Positions 16,184-25,025 of a DNA stretch of 64,000 nucleotides are shown one piece after another. The position numbers were made by a program, and so were the translations under genes. The notes beneath the pieces were generated by a model. That model ran no database searches and was not told the origin of the DNA. It worked only from the letters and a program-made list of their open reading frames with translations. Source of the DNA: Anderseniella sp. Alg231-50. Lineage in GTDB: Bacteria; Pseudomonadota; Alphaproteobacteria; Rhizobiales; Aestuariivirgaceae. The stretch covers positions 620,001 to 684,000 of the forward strand of contig NZ_LT703004.1 of NCBI RefSeq assembly GCF_900149695.1, in the 5' to 3' direction. Within the stretch, counting starts at the first letter, position 1; every line of letters starts with the position of its first letter.

Positions 16184-17476
16184 TCAGCGGTAAGGCTTGA
16201 GCAGGCGATCTGCAGTTGCCTGGGCTTCCTTCAGTGCGTCTTCGGGAGACTTGCTGCCGGTCAGCGCCGCCTGGATGGCATCGTCCAGTGACTTGCGCAC
16301 ACGGCCTGTCTCATAGGTCGACAGTTCGGCGGTTGCATAGTTCAGCTGGTCGCGGGCCACTGCCGCATACGGGAAACCCTTGACGTAGTCCTGCAGTTCG
16401 CTGGTGTCGTAGGCTGCCTGGCTGATGCCCATATAGCCGGTCTGCATGGACCAGTTGGCCGACTGGGCCGGACTGGTCATGAACTTGATCAGCTTCATGG
16501 ACGCTGAGCGTTCTTCAGGAGACGTCTTCTTGAAGATGTAGAAGTTACCACCGCCGGTCGGTGTGCCGCGGCGCTTGTTGGCCGGCAGCATGGCGACACC
16601 GAAGTCAAATCCGGCCTTCTTCTTGACCGTGGTCAGATTGCCGGTGGAGTGCCACATGATGGCGGTCTTGCCTTCAAGGAAGTTCTTGCGCAGCGTTCCC
16701 CACTCGATGGTGCCTTCCGGCATCACCTTGTGCTTGCCGCCCAGGTCTTTCCAGAACTGCAGGGCTTCCACGGTCGCAGGCGCGGCAAAGTTGGTCTCGT
16801 TACCAGCGCCGTTCATCAGCACCTGGTCGTTCTGCATGGCAAGCGCGCCGAACATCCAGTACGGGTAGCCGGTCGACGGGATCATCATGCCCCATTGCGA
16901 GCCGTCCGCCTTGGTGAGCTTCTTGCCGGCGGCAACCAGCTCGTCCCAGCTTGCCGGTGCGTTCTCAGGGTCCAGCCCTGCGGCCTTGAAGGCATCCTTG
17001 TTGTAATACATCACGATGGTCGAACGCTGGAACGGAATACCCCAGGTCTTGCCGCTGGTGGTGCCGTTTTCCATCAGCGTCGGGTAGAAGGATTTCAGCC
17101 AGGCTTTTTCCTCGTCCGTCTGGACCACATCATCAAAGGCGACGATGGCGTCCTGTTCGATGAGTTCGTAAAGATCGATCGAGAACATGACCGACAGCTG
17201 GGCCGGCTGGCCGCTCTTGAGCGCGGCCAGCGCCTTGATGCGGGCATCGTTGTAGTTGCCGGCATAGATGGCGTTCACCTCGATGTCCGGGTTCTGCTTC
17301 ATGAAGTCGGCGACCATGCCGTCGACGATCTTGGTCAGTGGCCCGCCGACTGCGACGGGATAGTACATTGTCAGTTTGGTCTTGGCGTACGCTGCGCCCG
17401 ACAGGCCTGCTGCCAGTACTGACAGGCAAGCGGCAGCGACGACGCCGGCGATTGTCCTGGTGATGGATTTAAACAT
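16184..17476 (-). CDS. ugpB: ABC substrate-binding protein, UgpB type
   Basis: The 430-residue periplasmic protein has a signal peptide (residues 1-31, ending GAAYA) and the type-1 extracellular solute-binding fold. The N-terminal order KLTMYYPVAVGGPLTKIVDG, IYAGNYNDARIKALAALKSG matches UgpB, whose early WHSMEGELG and YKGNY segments contact glycerophosphate. The WHS-type aromatic is replaced here by YYPV, so ligand details may differ. AGGAG precedes the start. Transcribed after ugpC across a 102-bp gap. Confidence 0.88.
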   Translation of the reverse strand: MFKSITRTIAGVVAAACLSVLAAGLSGAAYAKTKLTMYYPVAVGGPLTKIVDGMVADFMKQNPDIEVNAIYAGNYNDARIKALAALKSGQPAQLSVMFSIDLYELIEQDAIVAFDDVVQTDEEKAWLKSFYPTLMENGTTSGKTWGIPFQRSTIVMYYNKDAFKAAGLDPENAPASWDELVAAGKKLTKADGSQWGMMIPSTGYPYWMFGALAMQNDQVLMNGAGNETNFAAPATVEALQFWKDLGGKHKVMPEGTIEWGTLRKNFLEGKTAIMWHSTGNLTTVKKKAGFDFGVAMLPANKRRGTPTGGGNFYIFKKTSPEERSASMKLIKFMTSPAQSANWSMQTGYMGISQAAYDTSELQDYVKGFPYAAVARDQLNYATAELSTYETGRVRKSLDDAIQAALTGSKSPEDALKEAQATADRLLKPYR

Positions 17477-17513
17477 TAGTCACGACTCCTCTCCGTTTCT
17501 TTTTCTAATCAGC

Positions 17514-17569
17514 GGACCAGCGGTGCTGGTCCAGTTGCAGTTGCCGGCGCAACATTTCCATTGCGCCGG
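17514..17569. terminator. Two tandem hairpins between ugpC and ugpB
   Basis: Hairpin 1: GGACCAG-N5-CTGGTCC (17514-17532). Hairpin 2: CCGGCGCAA-N8-TTGCGCCGG (17544-17569). Both lie in the 102-bp gap between ugpC stop and ugpB start; neither has a clear T tract on the minus strand. They may separate expression of the regulator/ATPase pair from the transporter. Confidence 0.5.
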
Positions 17570-17578
17570 TGGTGACAC

Positions 17579-18616
17579 CTAAGTGTCCGGGCTTCCCCGC
17601 CTGGTCCCCGTTTCGTCAAACACATGAACTTCATCTGCCGCCCAGGCGATGTTCAGCCTGTCGCCGGCGATCACTTGCGGACGGCCATGGATGCGCGCCA
17701 TCACGACCTCGTCGGCATGACGTAGGCGCAATACCGTTTCGGCCCCCATATAGTCGGTTGACGCGACCTCGACCGGCAGTCCCTTGTCGGCAATCCGGAT
17801 GTGCTCCGGGCGAATGCCCAGCATGCAGCCCGGTTCGGCCTTTGGCACGGCCCCTTTCGGCATCCCGGCGCCTGAAAGCTGATCCATGCGCAGCACGTTC
17901 ATCGGCGGCATGCCCAGGAAACCGGCGGCAAATGTGGTGTCCGGCATTTCATAAAGCTCGCTGGGCGTCCCGGTCTGCTCGACCTGCCCGTCTTTTAGCA
18001 GCACCACTTGGTCGGCCATCGACATGGCCTCGATCTGGTCGTGGGTCACATACACCATGGTCAGCGCCAGCTTGCGCTGCAGAGCGCAAATCTCGTCGCG
18101 CATTTCAGCCCGCAGCTTGGCATCCAGGTTAGACAGCGGTTCGTCCATCAGGCACACCGGCTGGTTGGCCACGATGGTACGCGACAGGGCGACGCGCTGG
18201 CGCTGGCCACCGGACAGGTTTGCCGGCTTGCGGTCCAGCAGGTCGCCAAGCCCAACCATGTGGGCGGCTTCGGCCAGCCGCTTTTCCTGTTCAGCGGCGG
18301 GAACACGGCGAACCTTCAACCCGAACAGGATGTTTTCCCTGACGCTCAGGTGCGGGAACAGGGCGTAGGACTGGAACACCATCGACACGCCGCGCCTGGA
18401 CGGGTCCTCGCGGGTCACATCACGCCCATCGATGAGAATTTCGCCGGCGCTGGCGTCCTCCAGCCCGGCAATCATGCGCAGGATGGTCGACTTGCCGCAT
18501 CCCGACGGACCCAGCAGAACCGTCAGGCGGCCCTGGGGCACGTCGAACGACACGTCATCGACGGCCCGGACGTCGTCCCATTGCTTGACAAGATTGCTGA
18601 TGCGAATGCCGGTCAT
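17579..18616 (-). CDS. ugpC: ABC importer ATPase, UgpC/MalK type
   Basis: The 345-residue ATPase has Walker A GPSGCGKST, Q-loop MVFQSYALFPHL, signature LSGGQRQRVALSR, Walker B VCLMDEPLSNLDAK and switch YVTHDQIEAM, followed by a TOBE/OB regulatory domain (from about residue 235; LGIRPEHI). ATG 18616 overlaps the deoR stop by 4 nt; the open frame extends upstream through deoR but that part is not coding. It energises UgpA/UgpE. Confidence 0.93.
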   Translation of the reverse strand: MTGIRISNLVKQWDDVRAVDDVSFDVPQGRLTVLLGPSGCGKSTILRMIAGLEDASAGEILIDGRDVTREDPSRRGVSMVFQSYALFPHLSVRENILFGLKVRRVPAAEQEKRLAEAAHMVGLGDLLDRKPANLSGGQRQRVALSRTIVANQPVCLMDEPLSNLDAKLRAEMRDEICALQRKLALTMVYVTHDQIEAMSMADQVVLLKDGQVEQTGTPSELYEMPDTTFAAGFLGMPPMNVLRMDQLSGAGMPKGAVPKAEPGCMLGIRPEHIRIADKGLPVEVASTDYMGAETVLRLRHADEVVMARIHGRPQVIAGDRLNIAWAADEVHVFDETGTRRGSPDT

Positions 18617-19398
18617 GCCACCGCCTCTTCGCCACATACGATCAGCTCGGTGCCGGACGCCGCCAGGATCTTGAGGATGTTTTCCGGCGGGCGGGCATTG
18701 CAGAACACCTTGGTGGCCTCGCCGACACTGCCGCCACGGACATGGGCAGCCCGTTCGAACTTGGTATGGTCTAGCACCAGGAAGGTTTCGCGGCTGTTTT
18801 CGCGAATGAGATTGCGGGCCCGGACCTCTTCTTCGTAGAAGTCGAGCAGCGTGCCGTCTTCGGCGACGCCTGCGACACCAAAGATGCCGATATCGACCAT
18901 GTAGGACGACAGGAAGCTTTCCATTCCCTTGCCGAGAATGTCGCGATCGGTATTGCGCAGCCGCCCGCCGGCAATATTGACCTCGAATGACAGGTTGCTG
19001 CAACACAGCATGGCAATGTTGAGATTGTTGGTGAACACCCGCAGGCTGTCATGCTTCAGAAGGGCTTCGGCGACAACCTGCGGCGTGGTGCCGATGCTGA
19101 ACGCCAGCGACGACCCGTTGGCGATATGGCGGGCCACTTCCTGGCCGATGGCCTGCTTGGCGCGCCGTGCCAGTATCTGGCGGGATTCATAGGCGATATT
19201 CTCCGACCGGGTCGAACTCTCGATGCCGCCGTGACGCCGGCGGGCCAGGTTGTGGTCACACACCGCATTCAGGTCGCGCCTGATGGTCTGTGTCGTCAGG
19301 CCGAAATGCCCGGCCAGCTTCTCCACGGTCAAAAACCCGTGCTCACGCACCAGCTCCGCGATCTCGACCTGCCGCTCGGACAATTGCATGTCATGCAT
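18613..19398 (-). CDS. DeoR family regulator (GlpR-like)
   Basis: The 261-residue protein has a DeoR helix-turn-helix (FLTVEKLAGHFGLTTQTIRRDL) followed by the RRRHGG hinge and a sugar-phosphate-sensing domain (SIGTTPQVVAEAL, GGRLRNTDRDILG, and DHTKFER). Family members bind phosphorylated sugars or glycerol phosphate. It is the first gene of the ugp operon and probably represses it; the phosphate-ester ligand fits the import/phosphatase content downstream. Confidence 0.9.
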   Translation of the reverse strand: MHDMQLSERQVEIAELVREHGFLTVEKLAGHFGLTTQTIRRDLNAVCDHNLARRRHGGIESSTRSENIAYESRQILARRAKQAIGQEVARHIANGSSLAFSIGTTPQVVAEALLKHDSLRVFTNNLNIAMLCCSNLSFEVNIAGGRLRNTDRDILGKGMESFLSSYMVDIGIFGVAGVAEDGTLLDFYEEEVRARNLIRENSRETFLVLDHTKFERAAHVRGGSVGEATKVFCNARPPENILKILAASGTELIVCGEEAVA

Positions 19399-19741
19399 TT
19401 GTACGTCTCCCTCGAGCTTGATCGTGACACAGAATTTTCATGCGCGCATCAGAAATTTTCAAATGAACATTTTTTGACGGATTTTGCTTTCACTTGAATT
19501 TGACGTTTTTCAAACGACATACGCAATCGTTGGTGTTGAAAACGCTGACATTTCCGGAAAGTTCTGCCCGCCTCGTAAAACCGTACCTGCCGGGGATTTG
19601 TTACAGTGATATGACGTGCTTGTGCGTACGTGCATTTTCAATTCCATAACCGATGCAGAATCCCTGTATCATATGAACCTGTCACTGATGGCGAGACGGC
19701 GCGGCTGATACGGCCAGGCGCAACCGGGCGGGATTTGAACT
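19399..19741. promoter_or_regulatory. Divergent control region with three DeoR-like boxes
   Basis: This 343-bp gap lies between deoR (-) and the AtuA-like gene (+). It contains three related AT-rich boxes on the + strand: TTTCAAATGAACAT (19457), TTTCACTTGAATT (19488) and TTTCAAACGACAT (19508). The first two hold the palindrome TTCA-N2-TGAA. Starts are 31 and 20 bp apart, close to integral helical turns. I see no gene or RNA in the remaining ~220 bp up to 19741. Confidence 0.5.
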
Positions 19742-21034
19742 GTGGGCGACGTACATATAGCGGCTGGGGCCGGGTTTTCGAACGACCGGCGTGAACTGGG
19801 TGAAATCGCCGCCCAGTCGCTGACCCTGTTCGAAGGCCACCGCTACCTGATTTTCGAATGCCTGGCCGAACGCACGCTGGCTCTGGCGCAAAGCGATGAC
19901 GGCCAGCGCCGTCAAATTGAACGGGCCATCGGCTATCTGGAAGCCTGCATCAACACCTGCATCCTCAACAATATCAAGATCATCAGCAATTTTGGCGGCA
20001 GTGCGCCGAAACAGGTGGCCGAAGCCATTGCCGGTTTCCTCAAACAGCACAACCTGCGCCGCCAGGTCGGCTATGTGCTCGGCGATGAACTGCCGGTCAG
20101 CGACACCGAACATGACGGCCGCGCCATATCCCGCAATGCCTATATCGGTGCCAACGGCATTGTGGAGGCGCTGGATGCCGGGGCCGACATCGTGGTCACC
20201 GGGCGGGTTGCAGACCCGTCGCTGGTGGTCGGGGCGGTGGCGTTTGAGCACGAGCTGAAATGGATCGACTGGAACCGGCTGGCGCAGGCCACCCTGGCCG
20301 GCCACCTGATCGAGTGCGGCACCCAGGTCTGCGGAGGGTATTTTGCCGACACCGGCGCCAAGCAGGTGCCCGGCCTGACCCGGCTCGGTGCCCCGGTCGC
20401 CAGCGTTGCACGCGGACATGACCGTCTGACAATCAGCAAACCACTGGGCGGCGGCCTGCTTACGACGGCCACGGTGACGGAACAGATGCTGTATGAAATT
20501 CACGACCCGGCCCGCTACCTGACGCCGGACGTGGTCATGGATATCTCGGGCGTCGCCATGCAACTGACCGGCAACAACGAGGTGACGCTGACCGGTTGTG
20601 TCGGTCATGCCAGGCCGGACTGGCTGAAGACCCTGACCTGTGTCGATGAAGGCTGGATCGGCGAAGGCGAGATTTCCTATATGGGTGACACCTGCCTCGA
20701 CCGGGCACAGATGGCGCGCACCATTCTCACGCAGCGGCTTGAAACAATCGCGCCTTCGGCAGCGCCGCATTTCGACATTATCGGCGCGATGTATGACGAG
20801 GCGAAAAACAACGCCGGACGCCCGCGCGACGTGCGCCTCAGAATGGCCGTCGCATCGCATGACCGGGCGCAGGTGCGCGCCCTGCTCGATGAAGTAGAGG
20901 CGCTTTACCTGAACGGCCCGGCCGGCGGCGGCGGCATCCGCCTCAATATCTCCGCCCGCACTGCAACCGTGGCGGGTGCGGTGCGCCAGAACGAGGCTGT
21001 CTCGCGCGGCTACCTGCTGGAGGATACGCCATGA
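19742..21034 (+). CDS. AtuA-type (DUF1446) acyclic terpene utilization family protein
   Basis: The 430-residue protein matches the DUF1446/AtuA family: N-terminal IAAGAGFSNDRRELG, YLIFECLAERTLALAQ, ISNFGGSAPKQVAEAI, VTGRVADPSLVVGAV and the central GTQVCGGYFAD. AtuA is required for acyclic terpene (citronellol/geraniol) catabolism in Pseudomonas, but its reaction is not established and homologs occur in unrelated pathways. GTG 19742 is enforced by an in-frame stop two codons upstream. It overlaps the next gene by 4 nt. Confidence 0.85.
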   Translation: MGDVHIAAGAGFSNDRRELGEIAAQSLTLFEGHRYLIFECLAERTLALAQSDDGQRRQIERAIGYLEACINTCILNNIKIISNFGGSAPKQVAEAIAGFLKQHNLRRQVGYVLGDELPVSDTEHDGRAISRNAYIGANGIVEALDAGADIVVTGRVADPSLVVGAVAFEHELKWIDWNRLAQATLAGHLIECGTQVCGGYFADTGAKQVPGLTRLGAPVASVARGHDRLTISKPLGGGLLTTATVTEQMLYEIHDPARYLTPDVVMDISGVAMQLTGNNEVTLTGCVGHARPDWLKTLTCVDEGWIGEGEISYMGDTCLDRAQMARTILTQRLETIAPSAAPHFDIIGAMYDEAKNNAGRPRDVRLRMAVASHDRAQVRALLDEVEALYLNGPAGGGGIRLNISARTATVAGAVRQNEAVSRGYLLEDTP

Positions 21035-21402
21035 CGGACCTTGCGAAGGCCGGTGAGATGATCGCGGTCCGGCACCTGGCGCACGGGCGCGCCGGAGACA
21101 AGGGCAACCGGCTGAACATTTCAGTGATCGCGTTCGACCCGCAGCATTTCGATCACCTGAAAACCCATGTGACCGAAGAGCTGTGCGGGCGAGCTTTTGC
21201 GTTCAGCCCGCCTTCCGGCATCACACGATATGTGCTGCCGAACTTAGGCGCGATGAACTTTGTGCTGGAGGACGTGCTGGACGGCGGCGTCAATGTAAAT
21301 CTGAGGCTGGACCGGCACGGCAAGACACTGTGCTACGCGCTGCTCGACATGCTGATCCCGGCACCGCCGGGCTGGGGCGACCAGGACCAGGGCAAAATGT
21401 GA
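21031..21402 (+). CDS. AtuA-associated small domain protein
   Basis: The 123-residue protein contains the conserved block usually fused to or encoded beside DUF1446 proteins: AHGRAGDKGNRLNISVIAFD, then FSPPSGITRYVLPNLGAMNFV and a C-terminal LLDMLIP. ATG overlaps the upstream stop by 4 nt, so the two proteins are made together and likely form a complex. No acyl-CoA carboxylase or other atu genes are nearby. Confidence 0.85.
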   Translation: MTDLAKAGEMIAVRHLAHGRAGDKGNRLNISVIAFDPQHFDHLKTHVTEELCGRAFAFSPPSGITRYVLPNLGAMNFVLEDVLDGGVNVNLRLDRHGKTLCYALLDMLIPAPPGWGDQDQGKM

Positions 21403-21564
21403 CCTCCACAACCATCACGGCTGGCACACCTACCCGCCAGTAATCAGCATAGTGATCGCGGAAGAACCCACTTTTGCGACGTACACGTCCTGCCAGGATT
21501 AGAATGTGGGGATTTCATGAGTCAAATCCTGACCTTAAGGGCGGAATCCAGCACTTTAGCTTAA

Positions 21565-21918
21565 GGGACAGCTACAACTTTTGGCTTCATCCGCTTTGAA
21601 GGACGTGTCGGCGTCGATGCCCACATCAATGTCGGCGTTACCAGCGACAATGAAGTCGTGTTCATCAACACAGCCTACAACTGCATCGCCAGGGTCTCGC
21701 CCGTTCACAGTTTCGAAACCGTGTGGAAGCCGGACTTCATCTCGTCAATCGTGGCCGAGGACCGTTGCCACCTGAACGGCATGGCCAGGCAGGGCGGCAA
21801 GATCGGCGAACTCTACGACGTCGCCGTCGTGCCGGACATGGCGTGTCCGAGATCCTACGGATTCCTCACCAATGATGTGCTGGGCATAATCACCAGGGAC
21901 AACGACCAGACAGCCTGA
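21565..21918 (+). pseudogene. Remnant of a TIGR03032/DUF4915-type gene
   Basis: After a stop at 21562, an open frame encodes pieces of the TIGR03032 family: VDAHINVG, FINTAYNCIARVSPVHSFE, VWKPDFISSIVAEDRCHLNG, then directly LYDVAVVPDMACPRSYGFLT, which resembles the family's C-terminus. The central repeat region (some 150-200 residues) is missing between HLNGMA and LYDV, and there is no start with a ribosome site. I read this as a gene decayed by truncation and internal deletion. The flanking 21403-21564 and 21919-22045 hold nothing recognisable. Confidence 0.65.
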
Positions 21919-22045
21919 CAGGCTTGCGAGCCAGGGAATTTCTGCAGTGTTGAAAACCACTTGCGACCTGCCATATAAGTCAGAATTTCGCGAATAGCCC
22001 CGCATGTCCTATCGTGGGCCGCATGAGAATCGAGAGTGGTCGGAA

Positions 22046-23878
22046 ATGTTCGGGATAACGCGGGCACTGCGTAAACGTGGCGGGGTGTCCCTCACGTTCA
22101 CCCTGGCGACCAGTATAAGCGCCCTGCTGCTGGTCGCCGTGTTGAGCGTGCTGTTCATCGGCCTGTGGAGCGGCGCCAAGAACACCCAGGAGCTGCTGCA
22201 GCAGCAGGCCTACATGATCCTGGCCACAACATCGGAAAAGGTTGAGACACATCTCGACCCGGCCAGCAACCAGGTCGCCCTGCTCGGCCAGCTTATTGCA
22301 TCCGGAGAGCTCGACCCGACCCAGCGCGACAGGCTGATCGATACCTTCAAGGGTGGCCTGTCGGCCGCGCCGCAACTGGATTCAGTGCTGTATTTCGACC
22401 ATGCCTACCAGGGCACCGGTGTGGCCCGGTCCGATACCGGTTTTATCGAGATCAAACGTGATTATTCATCCGACCAGAAGGTCCTGGATGGTGTTGCCAA
22501 AGCGGTTCGTGATGGCAAGGGATCGTGGGGCGATCCGATCTGGCTGCCGCTGCTCAAGAAGACACTGCTGAACTACCGCGCACCGGTGACCTATCCGGAC
22601 GGCAAACCGGGCCTGCTGGTTGCATCGGTCACGGTCAGCGAGCTGTCTTCCTATCTCGGCAACTTCGACCCGGACATCGGCAGCAATGTCTATATCCTGC
22701 ACGACAGGGACACGGTCCTGGCCCACCCCAACCTGGCCAGCCTGCGTGGCGGCAACCGCAACGAAGACGCCCCGCTGCCCAGTCTTGCCGAAACCGGCGA
22801 CCCGGTGCTGGCAGCCTTCTGGCAGACCGAAGGCAGGTTCCCGCTTGAAATTGCCACCGACAGTGACCTTCAGGGCCATGTACTCAGGCTGTTTGACGAT
22901 GAGTACGTGTTCATCTATCGCGACCTGCCGGGCTTTGCCAGCAAACCCTGGAAAGTAGGCACCTATTTTCGCAGTTCCGAGGTGGACGCCGAGTTTCGGC
23001 GGCTGCTGTGGGCCGCACTCGCCGGTCTTGCCACCCTGCTGGTCGCGCTGGCGGGTGCCATATGGCTCGGTCGCAGAATTGCGCAGCCGGTCGTCGACAC
23101 CGCTTATGCCGCTTCGCGTATCGGTCAGCTTGATATCTCGGACACGCCGAAGCTGAAAGGCAGCGCATTCCGTGAACTCAATGATCAGGCCATTGCCTTC
23201 AACACCATGCTGGAGGGCCTGAAATGGTTTGAAACCTACGTGCCGAAAAAACTGGTGCGGCGCCTGATCAGCCAGGATGCGGACAAGTTCCCAACCTCGG
23301 TTGAGCGCGATGTCACCGTCATGTTCACTGATATCGTCGGCTATAGCGGACTTTCCGAAGGCATTGCTGCGGAACAGGTTGCCAGGCTGCTCAACCGGCA
23401 TTTTGAACTGTTGTCGCGATGCATAGAAGCCGAAGACGGAACCGTCGACAAATTCATCGGGGACAGCGTCATGGCGTTCTGGGGCGCGCCCGACCATTAT
23501 GCCGACCATGCCGACCGGGCGGTGCGCGCCGCACAGGCGATTGAACGCGCCCTGGACGAAGACAACAAGGCCCGCATTGCGGCAGGCGAACCTGAAATCA
23601 AGATCCGCATCGGCCTGCACAGCGGGCCGGTCACCGTCGGCAATATCGGTGCACCGGGACGGATCAACTACACCATCATCGGCGATAACGTGAACCTCGC
23701 CCAGCGCCTTGAACAGCTCGGCAAGCAGTTCACCGACGATCCGTCACTGAAACGCTCAGTGACAACGCTGCTCACCGTGACAACGGCCGAGCAGCTGACA
23801 TCGAAACATGACCTGGATGATCTGGGCGAGCAGACAGTGCGCGGCAGAAACAGCAAGATCCGGGTGTACCGGCTTTAA
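22046..23878 (+). CDS. Membrane adenylate/guanylate cyclase with Cache-like sensor and HAMP
   Basis: The 610-residue protein has a membrane helix at about residues 15-37, a periplasmic Cache-like sensor (about 40-320, with YFDHAYQGTG and TYFRSSEVD), a second helix (about 325-345), a HAMP segment and a class III nucleotide cyclase domain (about 410-600). The cyclase shows both metal aspartates (VMFTDIVGYSGLSEG and KFIGDSVMAFWGAP) and TIIGDNVNLAQRLE. It would make cyclic nucleotide in response to an extracellular small ligand. ATG 22046 follows a GAGAGTGG site; ATG 22004 is possible but lacks one. Confidence 0.88.
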   Translation: MFGITRALRKRGGVSLTFTLATSISALLLVAVLSVLFIGLWSGAKNTQELLQQQAYMILATTSEKVETHLDPASNQVALLGQLIASGELDPTQRDRLIDTFKGGLSAAPQLDSVLYFDHAYQGTGVARSDTGFIEIKRDYSSDQKVLDGVAKAVRDGKGSWGDPIWLPLLKKTLLNYRAPVTYPDGKPGLLVASVTVSELSSYLGNFDPDIGSNVYILHDRDTVLAHPNLASLRGGNRNEDAPLPSLAETGDPVLAAFWQTEGRFPLEIATDSDLQGHVLRLFDDEYVFIYRDLPGFASKPWKVGTYFRSSEVDAEFRRLLWAALAGLATLLVALAGAIWLGRRIAQPVVDTAYAASRIGQLDISDTPKLKGSAFRELNDQAIAFNTMLEGLKWFETYVPKKLVRRLISQDADKFPTSVERDVTVMFTDIVGYSGLSEGIAAEQVARLLNRHFELLSRCIEAEDGTVDKFIGDSVMAFWGAPDHYADHADRAVRAAQAIERALDEDNKARIAAGEPEIKIRIGLHSGPVTVGNIGAPGRINYTIIGDNVNLAQRLEQLGKQFTDDPSLKRSVTTLLTVTTAEQLTSKHDLDDLGEQTVRGRNSKIRVYRL

Positions 23879-23883
23879 TTGGT

Positions 23884-23905
23884 CCTCGCTGCGCGCGGGT
23901 TTTTT
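23884..23905 (+). terminator. Probable terminator after the cyclase gene
   Basis: A short GC stem (CC-t-CGC / GCG-GG with 5-nt loop, 23884-23899) is followed by six T residues, 5 nt downstream of the cyclase stop. Confidence 0.55.
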
Positions 23906-24083
23906 GTGGTCGAACAGCTTTCTTCGCTTCGCTCAGGCCGTTCTCCGACCCTGAACAACCGTAGTGATGAATTCCAACCAGGCCCGACAGGCCTCGGGCC
24001 GGTCAGGCCCGCCCCCGCGGAGCGCAGCCGCTAGGCTGCTTGCGTGAGCGATATAAACCCCGGCACGAAGTGCCGAGATGAGC

Positions 24084-24126
24084 AGAATAAGACAAACCGG
24101 GCAACCCTTGTAACGGGGTCACCCGG
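24084..24126 (-). terminator. Terminator of the lectin-like gene
   Basis: On the minus strand, CCGGG...CCCGG (arms at 24122-24126 and 24097-24101) with an inner CCC/GGG pairing forms a hairpin followed by TTTGTCTTATT, 26 nt after the stop. It fits a rho-independent terminator. The rest of the 23906-24083 gap holds only GC-rich inverted fragments such as CGGCAC-GAA-GTGCCG at 24061-24075. Confidence 0.6.
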
Positions 24127-24151
24127 CCGTACGCCTTACAATTGATATTTC

Positions 24152-24796
24152 CTAGTCAGCGGCAAAGCACATGAACAAGCCGGCACCGCCGGTCTTGGCA
24201 AGATCGTCCTGGGAACAGCCGCGCGAATTATGGGCTGCTGTCCACGACGTGTTGCCGCCACCGTGCCGGTCATGGTGGCCGACTGTGGCAGTGCCCTCGC
24301 CCGAACTCGTCCAGTTGCTGCAGGTGCGGTCTTCCTTCACGCGCGGAAAATAAGCCGTGCCGTCTGCCATGGTGCCCGTCAGGATATCGTGCTTGTTGGG
24401 CTTGTCGCCGCGCCCATTGATCAGGTTGCCGTTTTCATCCAGCCCTGTCGACTTGACCAGGTTTGGCGCCAGATGCAATTGATCCAGATCGGATGCGATC
24501 AGCACGCCCTTTGCATTGTGCCAGGGGCCCTTACCGATGCGGTCACGGGCGGAGACGCCGCGCTTGCCTTCTTCCTGGGTGCTCAGATAGGCCTTCCAGG
24601 TGCGCCCGGTTGATCCTGCCGCTTCAGCAAGTTTCGCACAGTGCGCATCAGCGCCTGCAAGGCCACCGAGATTACCGCCGTTACCGGAGCCGACGCTGGT
24701 GATAAAGAAACCCATGGATTTATCCTGAGCCATGGCTGGAGCAAGGGCGATTGCGAAAAACGGCAAGGCCGCAATGGCAAGTCTGGACAATTTCAT
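24152..24796 (-). CDS. Secreted lectin-like / endostatin-fold protein
   Basis: The 214-residue product has a signal peptide (1-23, ending PAMA). The mature part has conserved FFITSVGSGNGGNLGGLAGA, then DAHCAKLAEAAG, RTWKAYLSTQ, RDRIGKGPWHNAKG, a GRGDKPNKHDILTG loop and the end NSRGCSQDDLAKTGGAGLFM. This set is typical of small exported proteins annotated as lectins with a C-type-lectin/endostatin-like fold. Four cysteines could form two disulfides. ATG 24796 has AGGAG 8 nt upstream. Ligand unknown. Confidence 0.75.
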   Translation of the reverse strand: MKLSRLAIAALPFFAIALAPAMAQDKSMGFFITSVGSGNGGNLGGLAGADAHCAKLAEAAGSTGRTWKAYLSTQEEGKRGVSARDRIGKGPWHNAKGVLIASDLDQLHLAPNLVKSTGLDENGNLINGRGDKPNKHDILTGTMADGTAYFPRVKEDRTCSNWTSSGEGTATVGHHDRHGGGNTSWTAAHNSRGCSQDDLAKTGGAGLFMCFAAD

Positions 24797-25025
24797 GGAT
24801 GGCACTCCTGATGCTGTTGCAATTCGAACGGCGCAGGTACGGGCCGCACGCTGCCATTAACCGTCGAGCAGCGGCCGTTTGCAATCGGGTGCCGAGCCTC
24901 AATTCTCAAATGCCGTCCACGCATCGGAGCTGCCTGGCGAGCACGGCAAAACCACTTTAACTTCCAGCAACATAGGTACATAGTTCCGTTCAAGAAGCAC
25001 GAATGAATGCATCAACGGAGTGCCA

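Noticed and set aside
18617-19006. N-terminal extension of the UgpC ATPase
   Set aside because: The frame continues upstream but overlaps deoR; the ATPase begins normally at ATG 18616 with a 4-nt overlap.
19682-20860. A 392-codon frame antisense to the AtuA-like gene
   Set aside because: No recognisable domain; the + strand product matches DUF1446 along its length and is coupled to the next gene.
22466-23620. A 384-codon antisense frame in the cyclase gene
   Set aside because: Shadow frame; the + strand encodes a complete sensor-HAMP-cyclase protein.
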